Shown in pieces: positions 35,139 through 47,094 of a stretch of DNA of 64,000 bases. Position 1 is the stretch's first letter. Each line of letters opens with the position of its first letter. The position numbers and the translations under genes are program-made. The notes below the pieces were generated by a model that worked only from the letters and a program-made list of their open reading frames with translations, was not told the origin of the DNA and did not search any database. This stretch comes from Antedon mediterranea. Taxonomy: Eukaryota > Echinodermata > Crinoidea > Comatulida > Antedonidae. The stretch lies in contig NC_092672.1 in NCBI RefSeq assembly GCF_964355755.1, forward strand, positions 16,242,501 through 16,306,500. The letters run 5' to 3'.

Positions 35139-35523
35139 TTTAGCCTTTTCTAACTTCCTGCCGTCTGATTAATTGTTCATTTTTCTTTCGGGACCCCTCA
35201 GGATACAAACCTCCGGGTTTAGAGGGTTATCCTTTGCTCCTACTCGTTTTTTGTTGTTGTCTTTGTTCTGATTTTGTTGTTTGTTAAGTCTGCGAGTTTT
35301 GATGTATATATATATATTTCTGTACCACTGTTATTTTTATATGAGAAAGAAATAAAAACAAACAAACAAACAAACAAGTGTCATTTCTGTACTTATTCTC
35401 ATTATCAAAGAATCAAACCACAGAAACTCATGGCATTCTATACAGTAAATCATAACAGATTTTGCTGAACCAGCCTTCAATAGTGAAAATGGTATATCAG
35501 TTTTACTGATTTTACTGATTTAT

Positions 35524-35555
35524 TAGGCTATCGCTCTCTGTAGAGCGATAGCCTA
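35524..35555. repeat. Perfect 14-bp hairpin
   Basis: TAGGCTATCGCTCT, a 4-base loop CTGT, then the exact reverse complement. AT-rich DNA follows, and a block at 35936-36110 is shared with 17820-18000. It is probably an element terminus. Confidence 0.75.
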
Positions 35556-36250
35556 TTGTTATTGTCCAAAATTTAATTTTTTCTGCTCATTTTTTTGTGC
35601 GCAGCCACGGCAGTGGGCAGTTATGTTGTAACTTGGCCAGCAGATGCATGTACTGTATATAATGTAGTTGTGCAACAAACTTTAATGGAAATATGGTCGC
35701 GTAGCATAACTACGTGCGATTTTCTAAAATTCTTAGATTGACTATAAATTAGAAACCAATAGATATTTTTAAATACCACTTGACACACGTATGCTTCATT
35801 TCAAGGATCATTTTTCTGTATCATCAGCAACATTTTAAACATTGGTATTTTTTTTTTGAAAGGTTATCATACTCAAACAATTAAATAAATGTGAGTGGTG
35901 TAAACATAAAAAAAATAACCATCGTTTAAATCATTTACAATGCCAATACCGTCACCTTTTTAAACGATTTTGATCGACGCTATGCTGTTTGTATCGTTGT
36001 GGTACAGCTTACTTGTAAACTGAGCCTAAATGAATAGAATGTGCATGTTACAATGCATAGCATGATAGCTTAACTCGTCACCGTGACAAGTTCAAATCTG
36101 GTTAAAAGTTAAATTGGTTTGACTAATATCTGAGCATCAACTAGCCAATTCAGCTCATAAGATAAATGAAGAGGTTCATGTAAAACAAGATAATTCATTG
36201 CCCGATTTTGTTTGTGAAATAATTGTTTAATTATAAGATCCCCATTTCAG

Positions 36251-36455
36251 CCCAAGTACATTGAGGGACTAATGAAGGCAGCTAAAGTGCGAAATAGGGA
36301 AAAAGAAAAAATAATGGAACGCAAGATCCAAAAGGAAAGAGAGGAAGAAGGAGATATCGGAGAAACTGATGCTTTTGTTACATCAGCATACAAGAAGAAA
36401 CTAGAAGAAATGAAAAAAGAAGAAGAAAAGGAAAAAAGGGAAGCTGAGAGAGAAG
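36251..36455 (+). CDS. NSRP1: NSRP1 exon 5
   Basis: 205 bases, acceptor TTTCAG, donor GTAAAT, phase 0 in and phase 1 out. Encodes P-K-Y-I-E-G-L-M-K-A-A, then a long run of charged residues (predicted coiled coil) and A-F-V-T-S-A-Y-K-K-K-L-E-E. Human NSRP1 has P-K-Y-I-H-N-L-L-K-A and A-F-V-T-S-A-Y-K-K-K-L. The minus-strand frame opposite (36247-36657) is a shadow of this exon. Confidence 0.94.
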
Positions 36456-37095
36456 GTAAATAAGGAAAACCACTGCTTTGTAATTGAAAACTAAAATTAC
36501 TGTGTTTTCTGTCAATTACCCCAATATATATACTATTAATATTATTATATGCTGTTATACTCCTCAAGTAAATGCGTAAAAATCTTATGTGAATGTGAAA
36601 TTTTAAATCTTGTGGTACCAAAGGATTTGGACGTGGTAGTACCATCTTTTGTTGCAAAGGTTTTATATTTTATAATAGAAATTTTTTAATACTGTAGTCC
36701 GTGGCAGGAGGGGAAATCACCACCCGAAAGGGGACAAATTGCCATCCAACTTTTCTAGACCAGAATTTTTTGTAGATTACGAATCTGAAGGTAATCGGAT
36801 AGGAAGCGTTTTCGAGATATAAGGAGTCTAAGTTCAAAATTGACTATTTACAGCTATTATGTATATGTATTATAACAAATTTATTGAAGCACAATTTGGT
36901 CTTTTATTACATTTTTATGATTATGGGTGTCTATTCAATCACCTTATGAAAAAAAATCCTTTGTGATTAAGGGTCAAATGTCAATATTGACCAATCATAA
37001 AACGTACCTATAAAACCAAATAAAAACAAAAAGTGCATGTTTCCTCATCCTGTTAATCAATCATATGCAATGTAAAAGAGTGAATACATCATTTT
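36456..37095. other. Start of NSRP1 intron 5, no recognised content
   Basis: AT-rich intron sequence. No conserved frame or complete repeat is recognised before the partial element that begins at about 37100. Confidence 0.5.
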
Positions 37096-37099
37096 ATCA

Positions 37100-37498
37100 G
37101 TTGATATAAGATGTGTCGGAAAATTAAGCTTATAGTTTGTATAATTTATCGTAGAATATCTTATTTTAAACATCAATTGAACAAGAATTTATCAAGCAGA
37201 AAAGCGAGTATACAATGTTTGTTAATACAAATTTACCGCAATGGAGTGTAGACAAAACAGGACCGCTAGGCCCCATATGGCCTGCCGTACCCTAGCGTAT
37301 AGTATTAGCCTAGCTTGGTTATGATCAAAGGTAGGGTATGGACGTCGCCAAATGTAAAATAATGTATTACGGCACACACTGTAGATCTTTGAATTAATGG
37401 GTGGGCTTATATCCGAGTGCCTAATTTTTTATGAAAATTAATCAAAATTCGGGGGTGGGCTTATACCCGTGTATGGGCTTATACCCGCGTCAGTACGG
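37100..37498 (-). mobile_element. Partial CCGTACTGACGCGGG element (NSRP1 intron 5)
   Basis: Its right end is GCGTCAGTACGG with TA after it at 37499-37500. Its interior (about 37125-37215) matches 3490-3610 in inverted orientation. The second end is missing, so it is a truncated copy of the element at 3142-3816. Confidence 0.65.
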
Positions 37499-37499
37499 T

Positions 37500-38010
37500 A
37501 ATGTTCTATGATTTTGGGGTCCTAACGGGACACAGATAGCCCACAGTTATTCCTGCCAGCTTACTCTGCTATATATCGGGGTTTCACTCGATTTCAAACA
37601 AAAATGTTATCATCAGTTCATGTAATTTTATATACTATTCCCCACAATATACTCGGATGCTTTATGGCGTATATTTAATTTGATCTTTATTAATTTGCAG
37701 TATAATTTCTATTTTGTTACTGCACCTTCACACGAGCGGTTCTAAAAATAAACAACAAATTAAAATCAGGAAGTTGCAAGGTGAACCCAGAAATTACTTC
37801 CAGCGCACACACAGTTGAAAATCTACTGATGAAATCAGAAATTTTGTTTCAACACCCTTTATTATCTTCCTAAGATAGAATTATGGAACAGTATCGTAAT
37901 AGTGGAAACTAATGTTATCAAATCTACGTTTCGCGGTACATCTGGGATAGATAAGGTAGGTATCCAAGGCAGAGATCTGTCCCTGACCCTGTGTTGTCAG
38001 TGTAGTTATG
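37500..38010 (-). repeat. Inverted copy of foldback 2 interior
   Basis: Segments here (CAAATCTACGTTTCGCGGTA, TACCTACC-type block, TCACTCGATTT, CCTAACGGGACAC) recur in reverse order and orientation at 43240-43910 inside foldback element 2. It ends about 130 bases before NSRP1 exon 6. Confidence 0.7.
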
Positions 38011-38136
38011 GTGCTTAATGTTAATTGCTATTTCGCATCAGTACATTACCAGCATGGGTAGACAATTCCCGCTGGAGAATAGCATTCACAGTCCTTATTT
38101 ACTTGTTTTATTTATTTTTTAATGTCTTATTCTCAG

Positions 38137-38278
38137 CTAAATTAGATGTCACAAAACAAAAAGATTTGAGTGGGTTCTACCGATATTTATATCGAGAGAC
38201 CAATGTTGATGCAGCAACCAAGCAGGTCACAAAGTCTGAATCACAAGATGAGAAGAACGTTTTGGTGGAAACAGAAAG
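38137..38278 (+). CDS. NSRP1: NSRP1 exon 6
   Basis: 142 bases, acceptor TTCTCAG, donor GTAAAT, entering in phase 1 and leaving in phase 2. Encodes A-K-L-D-V-T-K-Q-K-D-L-S-G-F-Y-R-Y-L, nearly identical to the human block L-D-V-T-K-Q-K-D-L-S-G-F-Y-R-H-L, and then a variable acidic tail. An open frame from 38025 extends upstream into the intron but is not supported as coding. Confidence 0.95.
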
Positions 38279-38739
38279 GTAAATCTACTGTATATCTATA
38301 TATAAATTTACGCAAGGGCAAAATTCGGTAAATAGAGTGTTATTTCTAGAATGTTTACTCAATGGTATATAAAGTTGGTTCGTACTTTCGATACTGATTT
38401 TAACCACCTCATGTAACCCTGTTTACTAATTGAATTGAGTTCGATAATAAGTTATTGACAATTAAAACGAATTTAGGTTCAACGATTTTCCCCAAATAGG
38501 GGTGTTTTCCGATCATGGTATACACTGTCTAATGCATGGCCATCTTAAAAAATACCCGCATACAATAATACGAGGATGATTCGCATTTTTCTATCTCCTC
38601 CTACGATAATTGTTTTTAATGACTTAAAAACTGGTTGAACAGCTCGAGTACAGTATCATAATGTTGAAGACAGGCTGATTTTCTTTAAAAAATACTATTA
38701 GGCTACGACCTCCAAGAGCAAATCTTTGTAGAACTAGAA

Positions 38740-38975
38740 AATCCTTCGTTGTAAATAGCATTCATATTTTTAATTCTAATGTAAGACGTTAATGCAATTT
38801 TTAATAGTTTTACATTTTTAACAGTATTTTTAACTTTTTATCTTGTATTTTTAATCTGTTATAATACTGCTCGTTTTTAAATTGTTGCAATATTGTTGTT
38901 TTAATCTACCAAGCAAAGTGAATTTCCATTTTTATGGACAAATAAAATTTCTTGAATCTTGAATCTTGAATCTTT
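38740..38975 (+). mobile_element. Rex1-type LINE 3' end fragment
   Basis: It ends with GAATTTCCATTTTTATGG, AATAAAATTTCTTGAATC and a TTGAATC tandem tail. The same 3' sequence occurs on the minus strand at about 61890-61950, at the end of a recognisable Rex1-type RT fragment. Confidence 0.65.
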
Positions 38976-39171
38976 AATATACGTTTATACAAATTTTTTT
39001 TTGATTTGCGATGAATGGAACATTCCAATCTCTCAGGCCCTGTTCAGACCCATGGCATTAGACCGTTTTAGCGTACGACGCTAAAAGAATGTGTGTCTGA
39101 ACAGTTGGAGATTAGCGTACAACGCGTCGTACAACGGTTGTAGCGTTGTAGTGGAAAACGGTTGATAGTAC

Positions 39172-40008
39172 CAAAGAATATATATCACAAGAATGAGTAT
39201 TCCGCGATTTTTGCATGAGAAATTTGTAACAGAGAGCTCCAGTGAGTGATGCCCGCCCTCATAAGGGCAGATGTATACATACTAAATAAGACTTGATTTA
39301 ATAGATATTATACATGTCACATTAAATAGAATTATGATAATATATTTTGCAATTGTAAACTATTTTATAATACATATTTATTAACAAACTAGTGTACATT
39401 TACTTTTACAGACAATTATTTACTAACATGCTAAGTTAGTTCACAAAAAAGGCCTAACACAGCAACACCAAAAATCAACGAATTGTTACTCAGCACGGCC
39501 TATTCTTTACCATTGCCGTGTACTACTCTACGCCCGGTAAATTAAGTATTGTTTTTATGATATAAATTAGTATAAAATACATGTTATTAATAGGACAAAA
39601 TGTTAAATGTCATTAACATTTATTTGTTTTACCAGAAACAAGTTAAATATAGGAATATTATTAAACTATCCTTCGTGAAAACGCGTAAACACCAACACGC
39701 CCGGTCACGCTATCGTAGCGCCCGGTTGATAAAGCAAACTGTTTATACGGCAGTTTTTACTAAATAAATTGCATAAAACGAACAATTAAATATCCAAATA
39801 GTATTTAACATGATGTTGGCATGTAGTTGATAACATTTTTTATCATGAAAATACTACCGGTGGTCTAGCCTTTGATTATTGAAACCGTCACAAAAAGTTG
39901 TATACATCCCAGATACATCCACACTTATGGCGGCGCCCTACCACATGGACAATATTACTGTTACAGGGAAAATCACGGATTACTCATTCTTGTGATATAT
40001 ATTCTTTG
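39172..40008. mobile_element. TIR element CAAAGAATATAT with 7-bp duplication
   Basis: 837 bp. The ends are CAAAGAATATATATCACAAG and its reverse complement, matching over about 28 bases. ATAGTAC flanks both sides (39165-39171 and 40009-40015). It is inserted into another repeat rich in AGCGTACGACGCTA blocks (39060-39160 continuing at 40020). No transposase is recognised. Two bare palindromes at 1406 and 6721 carry the same end. Confidence 0.78.
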
Positions 40009-40015
40009 ATAGTAC

Positions 40016-41089
40016 CGTTTCAGCGTACGACGCTACTGTAAGTCAATGTTGTATCCAATCAGAATGTTTCCTGTTATGACGCGAAACAAGGGTTGACCTA
40101 GGCTGACATCTTGTATCATCAATTCAATGTGTGAGAGATGGATTTCAACAACAAAAAGGCCAGAATAAATAAGGCCTAACTAGGCTACAAATACAATTGT
40201 TAAAAAAAACTAGGCTAAAAACTACATGTATCAACTGATTACCATTGTATTTTCTAACAAATGACATAAATAAATGCACCTTGTATTTAAACCTATAGTG
40301 TCTATGATCTCGTCCCCTTTTAGGCCTAGCTAAGAGCCATTCACGCATTTCATTCAAGCTAAAAACTAGCGTGGAACATCAAGTTACTCATTCATATATA
40401 TACACACAAGGCAGTAGACTGGACAAGTTTAATGCTGAAACCCCCCTAACTCTTAAAAAAATCAGTAAACAAACAAGAGGAAAGCTGTCTCTTTTTTATA
40501 AGCAAGTTAAGGGTTATTTTCAACCGACTGGACTGGACTAATCACAATCAATTTTTTCCACCATGTGGTTAACACAATCTCCATCTTCAATAGGCCTGCT
40601 TTATTTTTGTAACAACACAAGGCCTGGGGAAAATGTTTTTTTACTACAAAATAAAAACAATAGAAACAGAAATTTTGCTTTACTATATTTTTGTCAAATA
40701 AATGCTGAGGTATGTTTTATTTATGGAAAGTTTTGTCATTTTGCTTGGTGATCAGCTTTGAGCTTTGAGTTTCTCGATGCTTCTGATTCTTTACATATTG
40801 TGCTGCACGTAATTGATTGTCCAATAGTCCACAAACAATTCTGTCTCTTATAAAGGGATTCTCCTCAATTTCGCCAAACTCACATGTCTTGCTCTTGTTC
40901 TCTAAGTCAGTCACATATTGGTCTATCTTCTCACCTCACCTGGTAACTGGTTTTGTTCAATTGTGCCACCATGTAATATCTTCAGACACAAGAGAGGTTT
41001 CTTATAACACAATACCTTTATTCATGTATACCTAGACATCAATGTTTTACAATCTTTGTCATGAGGTCTTCTATACTGAAGCCATGTTT
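40016..41089. other. Intronic DNA without recognised content
   Basis: NSRP1 intron 6. The first 60 bases continue the AGCGTACGACGCTA repeat. After that it is AT-rich with no recognised gene or complete element. Confidence 0.5.
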
Positions 41090-42290
41090 TTTAATGTACT
41101 GCCTTATTGGAGGTATTAATAATTATATTCAGAGCGTCATTCTGACGATGGAGCATTCTCTACTTCACTACGGAGCGCCATTTATGCCTTTATTTCCTTC
41201 AGAAATAGAAATAGTACTACGGTAACTGGTCCAGTGGATTAAATTGGGCACCGGTGGAGCACAGTGATATAGAATAGAAATAAGTCACTAATTTAAATAT
41301 ATTTTTTCGTATGTTAATACACTGTGCTCAAGAAGTGGACCCAATTTAGCACAATGGGAGCACAGTGATGTAAAATAGAAATGAAGTCAATACATTTTAA
41401 TACAGTATCTCATTCGTATCTATTACACAGAGGTCAATGGACCCAATTTGGCACGAGCGGAGCACAGGAATATAAAATAGAAATAATACACTGTGCTCAA
41501 GTGGACCCAGTGGATCACAGCGATATAACAGAAATAAAGTCACTAAATGTTAATATCTTTTCGTATGTTAATAAACTTTGGCAACAGTGGAGCACAATGA
41601 TATAAAATAGAAAAAAGTTACTGAACTTTAATACCTTTTTGTATGTTCTATACACTGTGCTCAAGTAGACCCAATTTTGTGCCAGTGGAGCACAGATAAC
41701 ATGTAAATAAAGTCACTACAGTAAGTTTGTATAGTTCATTCGTATGCTAATACACAGTGCTCAAGTGGACCCAATTTGGTGCTAGTGGAGCACAGTGATA
41801 TAAAATAAAGATAAGTCACTGCATTTTAATATTTTTTTTATGTTAATACACTGTGCTCAAGTGAACTCAATTTGTCACCAGGTGGTATATAGAAATAATA
41901 AAGTCACTAAATTTTAGTAAATTTAAGTAACAAAAATGTCCTTTGTGTTCCCTTTAAATGGTTACATCAGTAGTTTAGGTTTATCTTATAATAGTTTAGT
42001 CCAGGCCCATTCTCGTATCAATATTTTTAATTCCAATCTTTATCTGTTTCGTCGTAATTTATGTGTTTCTGAGTTTTGTTTCTACTGTTGTTTCTGGTTT
42101 AAAAAAAAAAATACATCTTTTCGTATGTTAATACACTTTGCTCAAGTGGACCCAATTTGGCACTAGTGGAGCACAGTGATATAAAACAGAAATAAGTCAC
42201 TGAATTTTCATATCTTTTCGTATGTTAATACACTGCTCAAGTGGACTCAATTTGGCGCCAGTGGAGCACAGTGATAAAATACAAACTAGA
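41090..42290 (+). repeat. Tandem array of ~95-110-bp units (GTGGAGCACAG)
   Basis: About nine degenerate units, each with GTGGAGCACAGTGATATAAA, a TCACTAAATTTTAATA block, TTTTCGTATGTTAATACACT and TGCTCAAGTGGACCCAATTT. The leader at 41100-41250 (GGAGCATTCTCTACTTC) and three units recur in inverted orientation at 57180-57600. Confidence 0.87.
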
Positions 42291-42578
42291 ATTTAATTTG
42301 TCACTTTGACGAATTATAGGTGATCATTTTTATCATTCTATTGACATTAATTAATTAATTAATTATTGATATTAATTAATTACTGAAATTAATTTTTTTA
42401 AACATGCACGTACGTTAACATATGATCGGAAAATGATGATGTATGCCATCCTATTATGCTATAGTGTTGACTTGTGCCTATTATATGCCATATACAATAT
42501 GTACAGTACCGTATATTTCGGTGTAAATAAGTCGCACTTTTGACACGCAAATTTGACCTCTAAATTAAGGGTGCGTCT

Positions 42579-42587
42579 TATACACCG
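42579..42587 (+). repeat. 9-bp target-site duplication (left) of foldback element 2
   Basis: TATACACCG is repeated exactly at 44732-44740. The undisturbed copy at 16109-16961 contains this sequence only once at the same place, which proves the duplication. Confidence 0.88.
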
Positions 42588-44731
42588 GGTGCAGGTCAAG
42601 TCGGCCCCAAACCGTCTCGGCCAAAGTCAAGTCGGCCCCACGTCAAGTCGGCCCCAAGTCAACTCGGCCCCAAGTCAACTCGGCCCCAAGTCAACTCGGC
42701 CCCAAGTCAACTCGGCCTCAAGTCAACTCGGCCAAACGTCAACTCGGCCAAAAACTAATCGGTCAACTCGGCCACAATAAAGTATGGAACGCAAAAAGTG
42801 CTTAATATTATTATGATTCTTACTATCCACGCTTTAAAAAAAATGAAGAAATAAAAAATATAATATAATTAAATAATATCATATAAAAAAATGAACTCAT
42901 TGCCGATATGAATAGAAGTACCAGCATTTTAGTAAATCGAAGACGGAGGCCTACGTTCCACCATTTGGCCATAGAAAAAATGATTGTACATCGTTTTTGT
43001 CAATGATTTTCGTTTTTAAAAAAGGGGAATCCCTCTGTCAGCGAAAACACGTAGCAGTTGTAGATATCGAAAAAGCTGCCAAACGCGCAGGGAGGCTCAG
43101 CTACGAATTGTTTTCAATGCAATTTGAAATTTTATTAAACGTAAATAAAGGAAAGTTGGTGAAATCATTCCTATTTTTTTTGCTAAATATATTATCTATA
43201 TATAAATTATGGTTAATTCTGACATAGGCGAGCACAATGCAAAAACTTCGGTACAAATCTCCGCCTTGGATACCTACCTTATCTATCTCAGATGCACCGC
43301 GAAACGTAGATTTGATAACATTAGTTTTCACATCGACGCTATTGTTCCATATTTCTATCTTAGGAAGATATTATAAAGAGTTTTTTAACACAATTTATGA
43401 TTTCAACAGTAGATTTTCTACTCAATTTCAATTCTTCGCGGGTCAAAGTAATTTCCGGGTTCACCTTGCAACAACCTGGTTTCAACTATTTTCTCTCTTT
43501 TATACACAAGGGAGCAGTTAAAATAATAGATTTGACCCTAAAAGTGACTGGAAACAGGCACTTTCCATCAATCAATACAGTGTCCCTTTGGAAGAAGGAA
43601 GAAAAAAACCGATAGTAGGACTGGAGCTATAGTCGCATAGCCATTTCAGTTTTTTGTTTATTTTAGGAACGGACCGCGCGTGTGTGAAGGTACAGTAGTT
43701 AAAAAATAAAAATAATACTGCAAATTAATAAAGATCAAATTAAATATACGCCATAAAGAATCGGAATATATTGTGGGAAATAGTATTATAAAATTACATG
43801 GGGAGATTTGATGATAAGACATTTTGTTCAAAATCGAGTGAAATCCCGATAGTTGATTGAGTAAGTTGGCAGGAATAACTGTAGACTACCTGTGTCCCGT
43901 TAGGACCGAGATGTCTGCCCATGTTGCAAGCCGTAATGTCTTCTTTCTTGGGCCCACTCTGTCACGGCAGTTAGTTTAAAAAAATGTTTAAATTAAATAA
44001 TGTATTAATAATTATTAGGATGGTATTTATTTGAATAAACGCCTCTCCAATAAAACATCACTTTGAATAATAATCATTATACTATTTGTAGTAGAATTCA
44101 TCGCACTGTTATCTACAATTTACCAAGCATTTGTTATTCTTTTTTACCACTGACTTTTCATATCTATTAGAGGATTTCATTTGATTATAAATGTTAACCA
44201 TATTATTAAAACTAAAAAAATTAACATATATCCCTCGAATAAGCACCTCCCTCCAATGAACTCCGCCTCCCAAAAGGGCCCTACCAAAAAATAAACACTA
44301 TACTTTAAAATTAATCATCTAAAACACTGTGAAAGAGAACGTAGTTTTACGAATGTCAAGCATTTTCAATAATGGTAACCGACAGAAAACGTACAAGGAG
44401 AACATTTTCATCATTCCGAGAACCATCGTCTACACTTCCTAGAGGGGCAGTGAGCGAAGCGAGCTCACCCTCTAGTTGTCTAAATATTAATATTCATTAA
44501 AAGTCAAAATTATTCATAGTTAAAAAATTGTGAAGAAATATTATTTTATCAATCCCCTTCATTTGCACTTTTTGCGTTCCATACTTTAACGGGGCCGAGT
44601 TGACCGATTATTTTTTGGCCGAGTTGACGTGAGGCCGAGTTGACTTGAGGTCGAGTTGTCTTGGGGCCGACTTGACTTGGGGCCGACTTGACTTTGGCCG
44701 AGACGGTTTAGGGCTGACTTGAATCGAAATC
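42588..44731. mobile_element. Foldback-like DNA transposon 2 with minisatellite TIRs
   Basis: 2144 bp. The ends are GGTGCAGGTCAAGTCGGCCC and, on the reverse strand, GATTTCGATTCAAGTCAGCC. Each TIR is about 150-200 bases of 16-17-base units (GTCAACTCGGCCCCAA and variants) and ends in TATGGAACGCAAAAAGTGC-like inner borders. 9-bp duplications flank it, as for element 1, and the outer motif GTCAAGTCGSCCC is shared, so both probably belong to one MULE-like superfamily. The interior has no recognised transposase and shares 0.6 kb with 37500-38010. Confidence 0.82.
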
Positions 44732-44740
44732 TATACACCG
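44732..44740 (+). repeat. 9-bp target-site duplication (right) of foldback element 2
   Basis: TATACACCG is identical to 42579-42587. Confidence 0.88.
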
Positions 44741-45482
44741 AACATAAATGCCTCACCACACAGAGTGTACATATCGTCACCTCGTTGGCTAGGCCTGAGT
44801 AGGCTAGGCCTAGCTACAGTGTACTAATGTAACGGCAACCTGCTTCTGCCTAGTTTTCAAGGCATTTTAGCGTGATGTTATACTAAATATGATGAAAAGA
44901 TTTGTTTATTATGGAGCTGTTTTAGGCGCTCCGATAAAATTTCATTTTCATTCATAAACGTTTACGATTGGAATAGTATTTATTTATAGTTATACGCACG
45001 ACCGCCGTACCCCAGCGCAAGCCCTTGGCGGCCACATGTTGTACGGTATTCGACTAGTATATTCTCCAGGTGATTATAGTATGGACCTAGCGTACACACT
45101 TCTCGGATACATAGATACTAATCGAATACGATTGTCCGTGAAAACGTTCGCCCTCTCGAAATGATCGAGCGAGGCTAGCCCACACACGGTCATGCACTCG
45201 ATGTTGTGGGTGCGAAACTCATGAATAACAAGTTAGAAACAACTTGTTGAGGCTGGGCACGGCCGAACCTAGGTAAGAAAAAACCTAAATAAAGGACGGC
45301 GTTGTAGATATAACAAAATATATTATTACAATAATATTCATTACAATTTAAAAAAAACATTGTTTTGATGAAATATTAGGTGCGTCTTATACATCGACGA
45401 TATAAAAAATACCGATATTTTACTCTCAGTTAGGGGGTGCGTCTTTTACGCAGGTGCGACTTATACACCGAAAAATACGGTA

Positions 45483-46456
45483 TATACTGTATATCTATCT
45501 ATATACAGTGTAGCATAGGTGAAATTACGGGACACACACCATGTTCTAATTTTTTGATATGATGAAATTATCAAAATAAACTCGAAGTTGACAATTTCGA
45601 AAGATAATGAATTGAGCAAATAAATATAAGAATTGGAATAGAATTTGGCACGTAGAAGCGCAATGCGCGCTCTTTGAAATTTGTACAACTTTGTCTAAAG
45701 AAATTTAAAAACTACTTTTTAACTTCAACTGGCCATATGATAACATCGCAACATCCGATAAGCTTATTTTTTGTATGAATTCATATCTACATTTCATCAG
45801 CTTTCATAATAAGTTATAATCTTCAAGGTCACATTTAATTCTGAAGAGCTGTAAGATATTCAAATGTATGGTGTATGTGAAATTACACGACCTACGTTAT
45901 TCAAGTTTTTACGCATGATGACGTCATCAAAATGAAAACGCTGACCACTCATGGAAAGATAAATAATTAAGCAAGCACATGCTGAAATTTGTGCAAAATT
46001 CGAGCACAAATAACCGAGATTCGCTCTGTTGAATGTAATAATCTACACAAAAAGATAACAAATCCTTTTTTTTTAAATTCAAGTGGCCATTTGATGACGT
46101 CACAACATTTTGGACGTCAAATGTGTACATGAATTCATATCTACAACTCAATGGCTTGCTGAATAAGTTAAAAAAATTGGGGGTCATCTTGCATTCTGAA
46201 GAGTTATTTTCATTTAAAAAAAGACCTATTTTTCACCATTTTCAGAACTTTTGTGAAATTAATGTGCGCATTTTGTCATTTTTAACTTGCTTGTATAGCG
46301 TTATTTTAAGTCGGAATGGACTTAAAATCGGTGAATGGACTAAGGATTGTGAGTAGAATGTGATTTACACATCAAATTGTATTTTTTACGCATTTTAAGA
46401 ATCGCACGCGCAAAAACGCATTTTTGCGCAGTAGTTTTTTGAAACACGCAATGGCT
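45483..46456. repeat. Dispersed repeat blocks, CATATGATGACGTCA family
   Basis: Two degenerate tandem units (centres near 45728 and 46083) carry a CAACTGGCCATATGATGACG-like block followed by a TGAATTCATATCTAC block. The next one is near 47441. No coding region. Confidence 0.6.
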
Positions 46457-46458
46457 TA

Positions 46459-47094
46459 CCGTATATTTTGGTGTATAAGTCGCACCTGTGTATAAGACGC
46501 ACCCCCTAACTGAGACTAAAATATCGGTATTTTTTATATCGTCGATGTATAAGATGCACCTTATATTTCATCAAAACAATTTTTTTTAAAATTGTAATCA
46601 ATATTATTGTAATAATATATTTTGTTATATCTACAACGGCGTCCTTTATTTAGGTTTTTTCTTACCTAGGCTCGCCCGCGCCCAGGCTCAACAAGTTCTT
46701 TCTAACTTTTTATTCATGAGTTTCGCACCCGCAACATCGAGTGCATGACCGTGTGTGTAATCGTATTCGATTAGTATCTATGTATCCGAGAAGTGTGTAC
46801 GCTAGGTCCATGCTATAATCACCTGGAGAATATACTAGTCGAATACCGTACACCATGTGGCCGCCAAGAAGGGCTTGCGCTGGGGGTACGGCGATCGTGC
46901 GTATAACTATAAATAAATACTAGCCTAGGCTATTCCAATCGTAAACGCTTACAAATGAAATTTTATCGGAGCGCCTACAACAGCTCCATAATGAACAAAT
47001 TTTTTCATCATATTTAGTATAACATCATGCTAAAATGCCTTGAAAACTAGGCAGAAAAGGTTGCCGTTACGTTAGTATACTGTAGCTAGGCCTA
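46459..47094 (-). mobile_element. CCGTATATTTCGG family, copy 3, truncated
   Basis: Inverted relative to copies 1 and 2. It begins with TA and CCGTATATTTTGGTGTATAA, and its sequence runs collinear with the reverse of 16250-16961. The match stops at the AGCTAGGCCTAG motif, so about 150 bases and the second TIR are missing. Confidence 0.8.

Larger units (their letters stand above)
32060..35378 (+). mobile_element. CR1-group LINE, near full-length ORF2, inactivated
   Basis: About 3.3 kb. From the 5' side: an ATT run and a 2A-like motif (32099-32122), an apurinic-type endonuclease domain (from about 32290), a linker, the reverse transcriptase (about 33780-34500), a C-terminal domain ending with a stop at 35136-35138, a short 3' UTR and an ACAA tandem tail at 35355-35378. 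The frame changes at least six times and has stops, so it is dead. One endonuclease residue is also altered (S-N-H instead of S-D-H near 32910). It sits in the sense orientation inside NSRP1 intron 4. It is related in RT motifs to the LINE at 9415-13611 but is not the same family. Confidence 0.88.
42509..45480. mobile_element. CCGTATATTTCGG family, copy 2, split by foldback 2
   Basis: TIR ends as in copy 1 with TA on both sides (42507-42508 and 45481-45482). Removing the inserted foldback element leaves about 0.8 kb collinear with 16109-16961. The interruption lies at TATACACCG. Confidence 0.82.

Noticed and set aside
36247-36657. 136-codon minus-strand frame
   Set aside because: It lies opposite NSRP1 exon 5, whose plus-strand product is clearly conserved; it is a shadow of the Glu/Lys-rich coding strand.
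38025-38136. Upstream extension of NSRP1 exon 6 from an ATG at 38025
   Set aside because: There is a good acceptor at 38131-38136, and the homology to NSRP1 begins exactly there; upstream codons are hydrophobic and unlike the family.
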